From Aureimonas sp. AU12 (GTDB lineage: Bacteria; Pseudomonadota; Alphaproteobacteria; Rhizobiales; Rhizobiaceae): a DNA stretch of 64,000 nucleotides. A program made the position numbers and the translations under genes. The notes beneath the pieces are model-generated. The model made no database searches, had not been told where the DNA came from, and saw nothing but the letters and a program-made list of their open reading frames with translations. Location: the NCBI RefSeq assembly GCF_001463705.1, contig NZ_BBWH01000015.1, forward strand, positions 51,259 through 115,258. Reading direction: 5' to 3'. Shown here piece by piece: positions 33,774 to 42,451 of this stretch. How positions within the stretch are numbered: the stretch's first letter is position 1; each line of letters starts with the position of its first letter.

Positions 33774-34439
33774 TCAGGCCGCCTCGTAACGAGCGGCGTT
33801 CTCGCGGAAGGGCCGCATCTGGTCGGCCAGCGCCTTGCGGAAGGCCGGACGCGCCGTGTGCCGCTCGACATATCGGGCGAGTGCGGGGAACCCGGCGAGG
33901 ATGTCGGTGTGGTCGAGGATGCGCAGCACGCTCGTCATCATCAGGTCGGCGGCGCTGAAGCGATCGACGAGCGCATCCGCCTTGCCGAGCGCCGCCTGAA
34001 GCTGGCCGAGACGGGCCTGAACGGCAGCCAGCGCGCCGGGGCGCTGCGCGGCCTTCACGCCCTCGTCCGCGACGAAGAAATCGAGATCGGCGAGCGCGCC
34101 GACCGGCGGCTCGACCGAGTTGAGGCTGGCGAGAAGCCAGCAGAGAACCCGCTCGCGGGCTGCCGGATCGGCCGGCAGGAGCGCCTCGCTTTCCTCTGCA
34201 ATGCGCCAGACGATCGCGCCGGATTCGAACAGCGTGCGCCCGTCGATCTCCAGCGCCGGCACCTGGCCGAACGGTTGGCGGGCGAGGTTCTCGGGGTCGC
34301 CTTGCGTGCCCTGGTCGAGGAGGATCGCCTCGTAGGGCAGGCCGGCCTCCTCCAGCGCCCAGCGCACCCGGAGGTCGCGGACCTGACCCTGCGCGAAGGC
34401 GGGCACCCAGTCGAAGGCGGTGACGCGGATGGTTCGCAT
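33774..34439 (-). CDS. glutathione S-transferase family protein
   Basis: A 221-residue GST-like protein. The N-terminal domain (MRTIRVTAFDWVPAFAQGQV, RVRWALEEAGLPYEAILLDQ, PFGQVPALEIDGRTLFESGA) has the cis-Pro and the Glu-Ser glutathione contacts. The C-terminal half is helical (DALVDRFSAADLMMTSVLRI). No Cys10-type residue is present, so it is not beta class. It lies between DUF1428 and VOC genes on the same strand, giving a detoxification set under the divergent MarR gene. Confidence 0.9.
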   Translation of the reverse strand: MRTIRVTAFDWVPAFAQGQVRDLRVRWALEEAGLPYEAILLDQGTQGDPENLARQPFGQVPALEIDGRTLFESGAIVWRIAEESEALLPADPAARERVLCWLLASLNSVEPPVGALADLDFFVADEGVKAAQRPGALAAVQARLGQLQAALGKADALVDRFSAADLMMTSVLRILDHTDILAGFPALARYVERHTARPAFRKALADQMRPFRENAARYEAA

Positions 34440-34453
34440 GGACCCGCCCGCCC

Positions 34454-34846
34454 TCACGCTGCGGCCGGCATCGTGTTGAGATGCGGGATGTTGCCGTCGG
34501 GATCTTTCAGCCAGACGAGCTTGAGGTCGCCGGCACGGTGGATATCGCCATCCAGCATCAGGCCCTCCATGTCATGATAATGCTCGAAGGCGACGCCCTT
34601 GGCCTTCAGGTCGGCGACGATGGCCTCGATCCCCTCGCCGACCGTCCAGACCGCGGCGTTGGCGCGGTTCGTGCCGGCCTCCGCAGAGACATAGATAACG
34701 AGATGCGTGGCGCCGGTGCGCAGCACGATCACCATCTCCCCGTCGTCCTCCACCACCTCCAGCCCGAGCATGTCGCGGTAGAAGCGGCGGGCGCGATCGA
34801 GATCCGACACGGCGACGATCGCCGACGACGTCTGATACTTCAGCAT
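34454..34846 (-). CDS. VOC/glyoxalase-fold family protein
   Basis: A 130-residue vicinal-oxygen-chelate protein made of two beta-alpha-beta-beta-beta repeats. It begins MLKYQTSSAIVAVSDLDRAR with RFYRDMLGLEVVEDDGEM, and the second repeat has DLKAKGVAFEHYHD and LVWLKDPDGNIPHLN. Metal-site residues are incomplete compared with true glyoxalase I, so it may bind or modify an electrophile without being GloA. It is first in a leftward group, 24 bp from the palindrome shared with the MarR gene. Confidence 0.9.
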   Translation of the reverse strand: MLKYQTSSAIVAVSDLDRARRFYRDMLGLEVVEDDGEMVIVLRTGATHLVIYVSAEAGTNRANAAVWTVGEGIEAIVADLKAKGVAFEHYHDMEGLMLDGDIHRAGDLKLVWLKDPDGNIPHLNTMPAAA

Positions 34847-34870
34847 GACCAACCTCCCTTGATCATTTGA

Positions 34871-34882
34871 GTTGATATCAAC
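34871..34882. promoter_or_regulatory. perfect palindrome, probable MarR operator
   Basis: GTTGATATCAAC is an exact 12-bp palindrome in the 46-bp gap between the divergent VOC and MarR genes. MarR-family operators are often TTGA-N-TCAA palindromes like this. It ends 10 bases before the marR ATG, so a bound dimer would block both promoters. There is no Shine-Dalgarno before that ATG, which suggests a leaderless message or a different start. Confidence 0.7.
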
Positions 34883-34892
34883 ATAAGTGGCC

Positions 34893-35351
34893 ATGACTGT
34901 AAAGCGCCCTGCCGAACCCGATATTCCCTATGCGACGACGCTGCTGGTGCGCGACCATTGCCTGTGCCTCCACACGCAGCGGGCGGCGCGGGCGCTGGCG
35001 CGGCGCTTCGACGAGGCGATGCGCCCGATCGGGCTGACGAGCGGGCAGTTCTCGCTCCTCATCTCGCTCAACCGCCCGGAGCCGCCGACCCTCGGCTCGG
35101 TCGCCCGGCTCCTGGCGATGGACCGGACCACCCTGACTGCCAACCTCAAGCCGCTGGAGCGGCGTGGTCTTCTCGTCGTCGCGCCCGACGAGACCGACAA
35201 GCGCGCCCGCCGGCTGCGACTGACGGAGGCGGGACGCGCCCTCCTCCGCCAAGCCGTCCCGATCTGGGACCGCACCCATGTCGAGGTCGAGGCCGCACTG
35301 TCGACGGTCGATCCCGACCGGTTGCGCGCCGGTCTCACGGAACTCGCCTGA
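34893..35351 (+). CDS. MarR-family transcriptional regulator
   Basis: A 152-residue winged-helix regulator. Helices and wing are in FDEAMRPIGLTSGQFSLLIS, LGSVARLLAMDRTTLTANLK and RRGLLVVAPDETDKRARRLR, LTEAGRALL. Two cysteines near the N-terminus (RDHCLCLHTQRAARAL) could be redox sensors, as in some MarR/OhrR proteins, but this is speculative. It is divergent from the VOC-GST-DUF1428 group, which it probably represses. A GTG six bases upstream is an alternative start. Confidence 0.9.
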   Translation: MTVKRPAEPDIPYATTLLVRDHCLCLHTQRAARALARRFDEAMRPIGLTSGQFSLLISLNRPEPPTLGSVARLLAMDRTTLTANLKPLERRGLLVVAPDETDKRARRLRLTEAGRALLRQAVPIWDRTHVEVEAALSTVDPDRLRAGLTELA

Positions 35352-35672
35352 CCCCTCGAACGAACTTCACGTTCGCGGCATTGGCTTTCGCGCGACCCGC
35401 TTCCGGCACCAGCGACCCGCCCGCTGACGGGGTTCGCGTCATTCATGAATCCCGCGCATCACATCATGCCATCCGCAACGGGTAATCGCGGCTCGCGAAC
35501 GGCCTAGCTCCCCATCAGATTGGAAACGCTCCAAACTGCCCGACCGGGTGGAGCGACGTCCGGCAGGAGCACGGCCCGAACCTCGCGCGGGTAGGAGCCC
35601 GTGCATCCCGCGCAGTTTCGAGACACGCCGCAGCATCTCCCGCGCGGCCGCAAACCCAGGATCGGTCATCCC
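35352..35672. other. 321-bp intergenic region before paoA
   Basis: No gene is seen. A 6-bp stem (CGAACG and CGTTCG, 35357-35375) lies just after the marR stop. Further on is the dyad described separately at 35520-35534. The paoABC promoter should lie in the right half; no clear -35/-10 pair was recognised. Confidence 0.55.
35520..35534. promoter_or_regulatory. dyad of T-N11-A type upstream of paoA
   Basis: TTGGA-AACGC-TCCAA is an exact inverted repeat, 138 bp before the paoA start. It contains the T-N11-A spacing used by LysR-type regulators. The LysR gene at the far end of paoABC is a possible binder. The link is inference from pattern and neighbourhood. Confidence 0.4.
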
Positions 35673-36326
35673 ATGCCAAGTCCTTCCGACTTCGAACTCA
35701 GCAGGCGGGATCTCCTCGTCGGCGCCTCGGCTTCCGCCGCCGTGACCGCCATGCCGGCCATGGCGATGGCGCAGGGCGCGCCTGCCGCGGTGTCCGGTGA
35801 CAGCGAGGCGCCCGTCCTGTCGAAGGTCTCCTTCGAGGTGAACGGCGAGCGCCGCGAGCTCGACCTCGACCTGCGCACCACGCTTCTCGACGCGCTGCGC
35901 GAGCACCTGCAACTCACCGGCACCAAGAAGGGCTGCGACCACGGCCAGTGCGGCGCCTGCACGGTGATCGTCGAGGGACGGCGGATGAATTCCTGCCTGT
36001 CGCTCGCCGTCATGCACGAGGGCGACGCCATCACCACGATCGAGGGTCTCGGCACGCCCGACGACCTGCATGCCATGCAGGCCGCCTTCGTCAAGCACGA
36101 CGGCTACCAGTGCGGCTACTGCACGCCCGGACAGATCTGCTCGGCCGTCTCGGTGCTCGAAGAGGTGAAGGCCGGCATTCCCAGCCATGTCAGCGCCGAT
36201 CTCAACGCCGCGCCAGAGGCGACGGGCGAGGAGCTGCGCGAGCGCATGAGCGGCAACATCTGCCGCTGCGGCGCCTATTCCAACATCGTCGAGGCGATGA
36301 CCGAAGTCGCCGGGAGGCCCGCATGA
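35673..36326 (+). CDS. paoA: periplasmic aldehyde oxidoreductase, 2Fe-2S subunit (PaoA-like)
   Basis: A 217-residue iron-sulfur subunit of a molybdenum aldehyde oxidase. The N-terminus has a Tat signal ([16 protein letters not shown], ending AMAMAQG), so the assembled enzyme is exported. The first cluster site is [12 protein letters not shown] with a later Cys (MNSCLSLAV). The second is [13 protein letters not shown] with [15 protein letters not shown]. PaoABC oxidises aromatic and other aldehydes to acids in the periplasm. It overlaps paoB by ATGA. Confidence 0.94.
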   Translation: MPSPSDFELSRRDLLVGASASAAVTAMPAMAMAQGAPAAVSGDSEAPVLSKVSFEVNGERRELDLDLRTTLLDALREHLQLTGTKKGCDHGQCGACTVIVEGRRMNSCLSLAVMHEGDAITTIEGLGTPDDLHAMQAAFVKHDGYQCGYCTPGQICSAVSVLEEVKAGIPSHVSADLNAAPEATGEELRERMSGNICRCGAYSNIVEAMTEVAGRPA

Positions 36327-37273
36327 AATCCTTCACCTACGAGAAGGCGACCTCGCCCGCGGCCGCTGCGGCGGCGGCCTCCGCCAAGCCAGGCGCGCGC
36401 TTCATCGCCGGCGGCACCAATCTCCTCGATCTCATGAAACTGCAGATCGAGACGCCGGCCCATCTCATCGACGTCAACGGGCTCGCCCTCGACACGATCG
36501 AGGCGACGCCCGAGGGCGGCCTTCGCATCGGCGCGCTCGTGCGCAACACCGATCTCGCCGCCGATGCGCGCGTTCGCCGCGACTACGGGCTCCTGTCGCG
36601 CGCCCTTCTCGCCGGCGCCTCCGGCCAGCTGCGCAACCGCGCGACGACCGCTGGCAACCTCCTGCAGCGCACCCGCTGCTCCTACTTCTACGACACGAAT
36701 CAGCCCTGCAACAAACGCGTCCCCGGCTCGGGTTGCGCCGCGATCGGCGGCTTCACGCGCCTTCTGGCGGTGGTCGGCACGAGCGAGAGTTGCATTGCGA
36801 CCAACCCGTCCGACATGAACGTCGCGCTGCGTGCGCTCGACGCCGTGGTGGAGACGGTGAAGCCGGACGGCGAGACCCGCGCCATCCCAATGGCCGACTT
36901 CCACCGCCTGCCCGGCGACACGCCTCATGTCGAGACCGCGCTGGAGCCCGGTGAGCTGATCACCGCGGTCACCCTGCCCGCGCCGCTCGGCGGCACGCAG
37001 ATCTACCGCAAGGTCCGCGACCGCGCGTCCTACGCCTTCGCGCTGATCTCGGTCGCGGCCGTGGTGCAGCCCGACGGCACGGGCCGCGTCGCGGTGGGCG
37101 GCGTCGCGCACAAGCCCTGGCGCGTCGAGGCGGCCGAAGCCGAATTGCCGCGCGGCGCCAAGGCGAGCGCCGCCGTGCTGCTCGACGGCGCCCGGACCAC
37201 CGAAGAGAACGCATTCAAGCTGCCGCTGGTGGAGCGCACGCTCAAAGCCGTGCTGGCAGAGGCGAGGAGCTGA
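36323..37273 (+). CDS. paoB: periplasmic aldehyde oxidoreductase, FAD/4Fe-4S subunit (PaoB-like)
   Basis: A 316-residue FAD-binding subunit of the CO-dehydrogenase medium-chain type. FAD motifs are [15 protein letters not shown] and [14 protein letters not shown]. The insertion [20 protein letters not shown] carries cysteines for the extra 4Fe-4S cluster that distinguishes PaoB from other xanthine-oxidase family subunits. It has no signal of its own and should be carried out with PaoA by the Tat pathway. paoC follows after 4 bp. Confidence 0.93.
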   Translation: MKSFTYEKATSPAAAAAAASAKPGARFIAGGTNLLDLMKLQIETPAHLIDVNGLALDTIEATPEGGLRIGALVRNTDLAADARVRRDYGLLSRALLAGASGQLRNRATTAGNLLQRTRCSYFYDTNQPCNKRVPGSGCAAIGGFTRLLAVVGTSESCIATNPSDMNVALRALDAVVETVKPDGETRAIPMADFHRLPGDTPHVETALEPGELITAVTLPAPLGGTQIYRKVRDRASYAFALISVAAVVQPDGTGRVAVGGVAHKPWRVEAAEAELPRGAKASAAVLLDGARTTEENAFKLPLVERTLKAVLAEARS

Positions 37274-37277
37274 GACG

Positions 37278-39485
37278 ATGAAGTTCGACACCCCCGCCGG
37301 CACCAATCCGATCGACCGCCTGCGCGTCGTCGGTCACCCGCTCGACCGCATCGACGGCCGCTTCAAGACCACGGGCACCGCGCCCTACGCCTACGAGCAC
37401 CACGAGGCCGTGCCGAACCAAGCCTATGGCCATGTCGTCGGCGCCGGCATCGCCAAGGGCCGGATCACCAGGATGGACACCGCCGAGGCCCGCCGCGCGC
37501 CCGGCGTCCTCGCGGTGGTCACCGCCGAGACCGCCGGCTCGCTCGCCAAGGGCGACTACAACACCGCCAAACTCCTCGGCGGGCCCGAGATCCAGCACTA
37601 CCATCAGGCGATCGCGCTCGTGGTCGCCGAGACCTTCGAACAGGCGCGCGCCGCCGGCTCGCTGATCCACGTGACCTATGACGAAGCCGAAGGCGCCTTC
37701 GATCTCGCCGAAGAGAAGGACGGCGCCCCCGATGCGCCGTCGAAGCCCGAAAGCCCGATGCAGACCTCGGTCGGCGACTTCGCCGGCGCCTTCGCGGCTG
37801 CCCCGGTGCAGCTCGATGCCATGTACGAGACGCCCGACCACGCCCATGCGATGATCGAGCCGCACGCTTCGATGGCCCTGTGGGAAGGCGACGAGCTGAC
37901 CCTCTGGACCTCGAACCAGATGATCGACTGGAGCACCGGCGACGTCGCCAAGACGCTCGGCATTCCCAAGGAGAAGGTCCGCCTGATCTCGCCCTATGTC
38001 GGCGGCGGTTTCGGCGGCAAGCTCTTCGTGCGCGCCGATGCGATCCTCGCCGCGCTCGGCGCCCGCGCCGCCGGCCGTCCGGTCAAGGTGGCACTGCCGC
38101 GCCCGCTGATGTTCAACAACACGACCCATCGTCCCGCCACGATCCAGCGCGTGCGCATCGGTGCCACCAGCGACGGCCACATCACCGCGATCGGCCACGA
38201 GAGCTGGTCGGGCGACCTGCCGGGCGGCAGCCCCGAGGTCGCGACCCAGCAGACGCGCCTGCTCTATGCCGGTGCCAACCGGATGACCTCGCTGAAGCTC
38301 GCGGTGCTCGACCTGCCCGAGGGCAACGCCATGCGCGCGCCCGGCGAGGCGCCGGGGCTGATGGCGCTCGAAGTCGCGATGGACGAGATGGCCGAGAAGC
38401 TCGGCCTCGATCCCGTGGCCTTCCGCGTCCTCAACGACACGCAGGTCGACCCGGAAGATCCCTCGCGTCCCTTCTCGCAGCGCCAGCTCGTCCAGTGCCT
38501 CGAGACGGGCGCCGAACGCTTCGGCTGGGCGAACCGGGCGAAGACGCCGGGAACGGTTCGCGACGGCCGGTGGCTCGTCGGCATGGGCGTCGCCAGCGCC
38601 TTCCGCAACAACCAGGTGATGAGCTCGGGCGCCCGCGTGCGGCTCGATGCCGAAGGCGTCGTGACGGTCGAGACCGACATGACCGACATCGGCACCGGCT
38701 CCTACACGATCATCGCCCAGACGGCGGCCGAAATGATGGGCCTGCCGATCGACAGGATCGCGGTGAGTCTGGGCGATTCCAGCTTCCCGGTCTCGGCGGG
38801 CTCGGGCGGCCAGTGGGGCGCCAACTCCGCCACCGCCGGCGTCTATGCGGCCTGCGTCAAGCTGCGCGAGGCGGTGGCCCGCAAGCTCGATCTCGATGCC
38901 GCCGCGGCCGTCTTCGAGGACGGCATGGTGCGGGTCGGCAATACCAGTGTGGCGCTGGGCGACGCCGCCCGTGACGGCGAGATCGTCGCCGAGGACACGA
39001 TCGAGTTCGGCGATCTCGACAAGACCCATCAGCAGTCGACCTTCGGCGGCCATTTCGTCGAGGTCGGCGTCGATGCCGCCACCGGCGAAGTCCGCATCCG
39101 GCGCATGCTCGCGGTCTGCGCGGCCGGGCGCATCATCAACCCCAAGTCGGCGCGCAGCCAGGTCATCGGCGGCATGGTGATGGGCGCGGGCTCGACGCTG
39201 ATGGAGCACCTCGTCGTGGACAAGCGCCGCGGCTTCTTCGTCAACCACGATCTCGCGGGCTACGAGGTGCCGGTTCACGCCGACATCCCGCATCAGGAGG
39301 TGATCTTCCTCGACGAGACCGATCCGATGTCCTCGCCGATGAAGGCCAAGGGCGTCGGCGAACTCGGCATCTGCGGGGTCGGCGCGGCGGTCGCCAACGC
39401 GATCCACAACGCCACCGGTCTTCGCGTGCGCCAGTATCCGATCACCCTCGAGAAGCTGATCGACCGCCTGCCCGACGTCGCCTGA
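37278..39485 (+). CDS. paoC: periplasmic aldehyde oxidoreductase, molybdenum-binding subunit (PaoC-like)
   Basis: A 735-residue molybdopterin subunit of the xanthine oxidase family. It begins with RLRVVGHPLDRIDGRFKTTG. Mo-cofactor motifs are ISPYVGGGFGGKLFVRADA, NAMRAPGEAPGLMALEVAMD and VSAGSGGQWGANSATAGVYA, and the catalytic Glu is in KAKGVGELGICGVGAAVANA. It carries out hydroxylation of the aldehyde at the Mo site. No PaoD/XdhC-type cofactor insertion gene is adjacent, so this must be supplied from elsewhere. A clear terminator follows. Confidence 0.95.
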   Translation: MKFDTPAGTNPIDRLRVVGHPLDRIDGRFKTTGTAPYAYEHHEAVPNQAYGHVVGAGIAKGRITRMDTAEARRAPGVLAVVTAETAGSLAKGDYNTAKLLGGPEIQHYHQAIALVVAETFEQARAAGSLIHVTYDEAEGAFDLAEEKDGAPDAPSKPESPMQTSVGDFAGAFAAAPVQLDAMYETPDHAHAMIEPHASMALWEGDELTLWTSNQMIDWSTGDVAKTLGIPKEKVRLISPYVGGGFGGKLFVRADAILAALGARAAGRPVKVALPRPLMFNNTTHRPATIQRVRIGATSDGHITAIGHESWSGDLPGGSPEVATQQTRLLYAGANRMTSLKLAVLDLPEGNAMRAPGEAPGLMALEVAMDEMAEKLGLDPVAFRVLNDTQVDPEDPSRPFSQRQLVQCLETGAERFGWANRAKTPGTVRDGRWLVGMGVASAFRNNQVMSSGARVRLDAEGVVTVETDMTDIGTGSYTIIAQTAAEMMGLPIDRIAVSLGDSSFPVSAGSGGQWGANSATAGVYAACVKLREAVARKLDLDAAAAVFEDGMVRVGNTSVALGDAARDGEIVAEDTIEFGDLDKTHQQSTFGGHFVEVGVDAATGEVRIRRMLAVCAAGRIINPKSARSQVIGGMVMGAGSTLMEHLVVDKRRGFFVNHDLAGYEVPVHADIPHQEVIFLDETDPMSSPMKAKGVGELGICGVGAAVANAIHNATGLRVRQYPITLEKLIDRLPDVA

Positions 39486-39509
39486 CGGCTCACAAGACGG
39501 ACGACGAGA

Positions 39510-39538
39510 AGGCCCGGACATCGCGTCCGGGCCTTTTT
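39510..39538 (+). terminator. intrinsic terminator after paoC
   Basis: AGGCCCGGAC and GTCCGGGCCT form a perfect 10-bp stem with a 5-nt loop (ATCGC), followed by a run of five T. It is a textbook Rho-independent terminator for paoABC and lies between convergent genes, so it may also help end the LysR transcript. Confidence 0.9.
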
Positions 39539-39561
39539 CGTCTTTGCCCGATGCCGCGTCC

Positions 39562-40467
39562 TCAACTCGCCGCGCGGGGGCGATAGCGCAGTTGCTCGAC
39601 GAGAAGCGCGAAGGCCGGCGTCAACTGGCGGCGGCTGGGATAATAGAGGTGATAGCCCGGAAAGGGCGGGCACCAGTCCTCCAGCACCCGCACGAGCGCG
39701 CCGCTCTCCAGTCCCGGCTGCATGTGGTCCTCGGGAAGGAAGGCGAGGCCGAAGCCCTTGAGCGCGGCCTTGAGAACCTGCGTGGAATTGTTGAAGACGA
39801 GCTGCCCGTCGACACGCACCCGCAATTCCCGCCCGTCCCGCTCGAACTCCCAGGCATAGAGTCCGCCGAGCGTCGGCAGGCGCAGGTTGATGCAGCGATG
39901 CTCGACGAGATCCTGCGGCACGAGCGGCTTGGGGCGCTCGGCGAAATAGGCGGGCGTCGCAACCGCCGCCATGCGCGTGTCCGGGCCGATGCGCACGGCG
40001 ATCATGTCCTTGGCCACCTGCTCGCCGAAGCGGATGCCGGCATCGTAGCGCTCGGCGACGATGTCGGTCAGGCCGTAATCGATCGTGGTCTCGACGACGA
40101 TGTCGGGATGCTCGGGCAGCAGGCGCTCCAGGGCCGGCCAGAGGATCGTGTCGACGGCGTGTTCGGCCGCGGTGATGCGGATCGTCCCCGCCGGCTTGTC
40201 GCGCAACGCGCTGAGCGAGGCGAGCTCGACGTCGATCGTGTCGAGCGCGGGACCAAGCGTTCGCAGCAGCCGCTCGCCCGCCAGCGTCGGCGACAGGCTG
40301 CGCGTGGTGCGCGTGAGCAGGCGCACGCCGAGCCGCGCCTCCAGCCGGCGCAGCGTATGACTGAGCGCCGACTGCGAAGTACCGAGCTTGGCCGCCGCGC
40401 GGGTGAAGCTGCGCTCCTCGGCGATGGTCAGGAAGGCATTGAGGTCGACGAGATCTTCGCGCTGCAT
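39562..40467 (-). CDS. LysR-family transcriptional regulator
   Basis: A 301-residue LysR protein. The HTH is in LNAFLTIAEERSFTRAAAKL with GTSQSALSHTLRRLEARLGV and RLLTRTTRSLSPTLAGERLL. The effector domain (GTIRITAAEHAVDTILWPAL, AGIRFGEQVAKDMIAVRIGP) ends RYRPRAAS. This branch, similar to DsdC/YafC-type regulators with a strongly conserved TTRSLSPT wing, often controls oxidoreductases. It converges on paoABC and is a candidate regulator of it. No gene is divergent within 140 bp on its other side. Confidence 0.92.
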   Translation of the reverse strand: MQREDLVDLNAFLTIAEERSFTRAAAKLGTSQSALSHTLRRLEARLGVRLLTRTTRSLSPTLAGERLLRTLGPALDTIDVELASLSALRDKPAGTIRITAAEHAVDTILWPALERLLPEHPDIVVETTIDYGLTDIVAERYDAGIRFGEQVAKDMIAVRIGPDTRMAAVATPAYFAERPKPLVPQDLVEHRCINLRLPTLGGLYAWEFERDGRELRVRVDGQLVFNNSTQVLKAALKGFGLAFLPEDHMQPGLESGALVRVLEDWCPPFPGYHLYYPSRRQLTPAFALLVEQLRYRPRAAS

Positions 40468-40608
40468 TCATGACGTTCCGATATGACTGCAGAAGCATTT
40501 AGGAAGCTGGATCGGGAAAGGGTATAGCAGTCGGGCGTCTGCCGGTCGCTTCAACCGAACGTGTCCGCATCGTCCGCCACCCCGCGATAGGCCGACCGGA
40601 GCTGGACG

Positions 40609-41262
40609 TCAGCGCAGGAACCCGTCGGCGGCGAACGCCTCCCAAGCGTCGAGCGCTGGCTTCCGCTCGTCTCTCGCGCTCGTCTTGGCGGCCCGCACTT
40701 TGCGGATCTTCGCTTGGGCGCCGTCCGTGCCTGCGCCCCGCGTCACGGCGGCCTTTCCGGCTGCGCGGCGGCGGGCCTCGCTCGCGGCCTGCTTGTCGTC
40801 CTGACGCCAGAGCGCCGGCAGGTCGCGGTCGAGGACATCCTCGATATGCCGGGGGTCGAAGACGTGGAAGGTGACGGCCTTGGCGCGGCCGCGCAGCTTC
40901 ACCGTCCGCGTTCCCGCGCTCTGCAGCCGGCCATCCTTCGTCCATTTCAGCCGCTCGCGCGGCAGGATCGTCAGGATGTCGTCGGCTTCCCTCGGAAACA
41001 CCGGCAGCGCGTCGAGCCCCGCCAGGATTTCCGAGACGCTCGAAGCCGCCGCCTCGAAGGCCGGCCCCACCGCCTCCGGCAGGCTCAGGACCGCGCGCGC
41101 GCCCGTCACCGTCAGGCCGGGGCGAAGCTCGATGGGCAGGCGTCGCCGGATCTCGCGCTCGATCCCCTTGGCGCGCACCGCCGAGCCCAGCGCCACGGCG
41201 GCCGGGATCGGCCATTCGCTCGCTCGCATCGGCACGGCGCCGGAAGGGGTTTGGGACGTCAT
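40609..41262 (-). CDS. protein of unknown function (217 aa)
   Basis: I do not recognise this protein. It is soluble and basic, with no signal peptide. The central part (PREADDILTILPRERLKWTK, TRTVKLRGRAKAVTFHVFDP) is followed by RHIEDVLDRDLPALWRQDDK. The C-terminus is a Lys/Arg/Ala-rich tail (SEARRRAAGKAAVTRGAG) that could bind nucleic acid. The ATG at MTSQTPSGAVPMRASEW was preferred over an upstream start of unusual composition. It is monocistronic, between a LysR gene and the glycosyltransferase set. Confidence 0.65.
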   Translation of the reverse strand: MTSQTPSGAVPMRASEWPIPAAVALGSAVRAKGIEREIRRRLPIELRPGLTVTGARAVLSLPEAVGPAFEAAASSVSEILAGLDALPVFPREADDILTILPRERLKWTKDGRLQSAGTRTVKLRGRAKAVTFHVFDPRHIEDVLDRDLPALWRQDDKQAASEARRRAAGKAAVTRGAGTDGAQAKIRKVRAAKTSARDERKPALDAWEAFAADGFLR

Positions 41263-41429
41263 AGGCCTCCAACTCCCGTCCGCGCACAAGGTTTCCACCG
41301 GACATGCGCTCGCGACGGCCGCGAGCACACCGGCGAACTATACGAAACCGTAAACTTTCGGCCAGCACCTGACCGCACTCGGCGCGCTAACGGATCCCCG
41401 ATCTCCGCCGCCTCTTCGAGTACCGTCCC

Positions 41430-42167
41430 ATGATCTCAGTCGTCGTCCCCGTCCTCAACGAGGCAGAGAATATCGCCCGTCTGGTCGCCGAGATCGTGGA
41501 TGCCTCAAAATCCGTGCCCATCCGCGAGATCCTCTATGTCGACGACGGCAGCGACGATGCCACGGTGGCGGTCCTCACGGCGCGCCGGGCGACGACGCCG
41601 CTTCTGAGAGTGATCCAGCATCCCCGGCGCCTCGGCCAGTCCGCGGCCATGCTGAGCGGCGCGCGGGCGGCGACGCAGGACCTCCTCGTCTTCATCGACG
41701 GCGACGGACAGAACAGCCCCGCCGACATCGCAGAACTCTACGCCTCGTTCTGGCAGGAGGCGCTGCGCAACGGGTCCGTCGCCGTGCTCGGAGAGCGCCG
41801 CGACCGGTTCGATTCGCCCCTGCGCCGGGCCTCGTCGCGCCTCGCCAATGCCGTGCGCAAGACGATCCTCGGCGACGAAACGCGCGACACCGGTTGCAGC
41901 CTTAAGCTGATGCGGCGCGAGGACTTCCTGGCGCTTCCCTATTTCGACCACATGCACCGGTTCCTGCCCGCGCTGCTGCTGCGCGGCGGCGTCCGGCTGG
42001 TCCATGTGCCGGTCTCGCACCGTCCCCGCGTCGCCGGCCGGTCCAAGTACGGGTTCTGGAACCGGGCCTTCGTCGGTCTGGTCGATCTCATCGGCGTCGC
42101 ATGGCTCGCCCGCCGCCGCCTGCCGTCCGACCATGCGGCGACCGAGCTGCGGAGCGCCCGTCCATGA
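41430..42167 (+). CDS. family 2 glycosyltransferase, polyprenyl-phosphate sugar synthase type (RgtE/ArnC-like)
   Basis: A 245-residue GT2 enzyme of the dolichyl-phosphate-mannose synthase branch. Nucleotide-sugar motifs are VVVPVLNEAENIARLVAEI, ILYVDDGSDDATVAVL, and the DxD-like LVFIDGDGQNSPADI. RDTGCSLKLMRREDFLALPY and HRPRVAGRSKYGFWNRAFVG complete the signature. It probably loads a sugar onto a polyprenyl phosphate on the inner face of the membrane. It overlaps the next gene by ATGA, and a GT39 transferase is convergent, so together they form a donor/transferase set. Confidence 0.9.
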   Translation: MISVVVPVLNEAENIARLVAEIVDASKSVPIREILYVDDGSDDATVAVLTARRATTPLLRVIQHPRRLGQSAAMLSGARAATQDLLVFIDGDGQNSPADIAELYASFWQEALRNGSVAVLGERRDRFDSPLRRASSRLANAVRKTILGDETRDTGCSLKLMRREDFLALPYFDHMHRFLPALLLRGGVRLVHVPVSHRPRVAGRSKYGFWNRAFVGLVDLIGVAWLARRRLPSDHAATELRSARP

Positions 42168-42451
42168 TCGGCCTCGACACGCTCTGGCTCGGCATCGGCC
42201 TCCTCGGCCAGGGCCTGTTCTTCATGCGCTTCTTCGTCCAGTGGATCGCCTCGGAGCGCCGCGGCGAGAGCGTCCTGCCGCGTGCCTTCTGGTATTTCAG
42301 CCTGCTCGGCGGCCTCGTCCTCTTCGGCTATGCGCTGCATCGCCGCGATCCCGTCTTCGCTATCGGCCAGGCGACGGGCCTCTTCATCTACGCCCGCAAC
42401 CTGATGCTGCCGGGCGCAGCGCTCGCACCGGCCGCCGATCAGCGCGCCTGA
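42164..42451 (+). CDS. LAB_N-domain small membrane protein (lipid-A-disaccharide synthase N-terminal domain family)
   Basis: A 95-residue integral membrane protein with three hydrophobic helices (LWLGIGLLGQGLFFMRFFVQ, WYFSLLGGLVLFGYALH, FAIGQATGLFIYARNLML). The motif FFMRFFVQWIASERRGESVL is the LAB_N signature. These proteins pair with GT2 polyprenyl-phosphate glycosyltransferases. The Rhizobium RgtE/RgtF pair is, as I recall, of this kind. Coupling by ATGA with the GT2 gene supports a shared complex. The last 13 bases overlap the end of the convergent GT39 gene. Confidence 0.9.
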   Translation: MIGLDTLWLGIGLLGQGLFFMRFFVQWIASERRGESVLPRAFWYFSLLGGLVLFGYALHRRDPVFAIGQATGLFIYARNLMLPGAALAPAADQRA

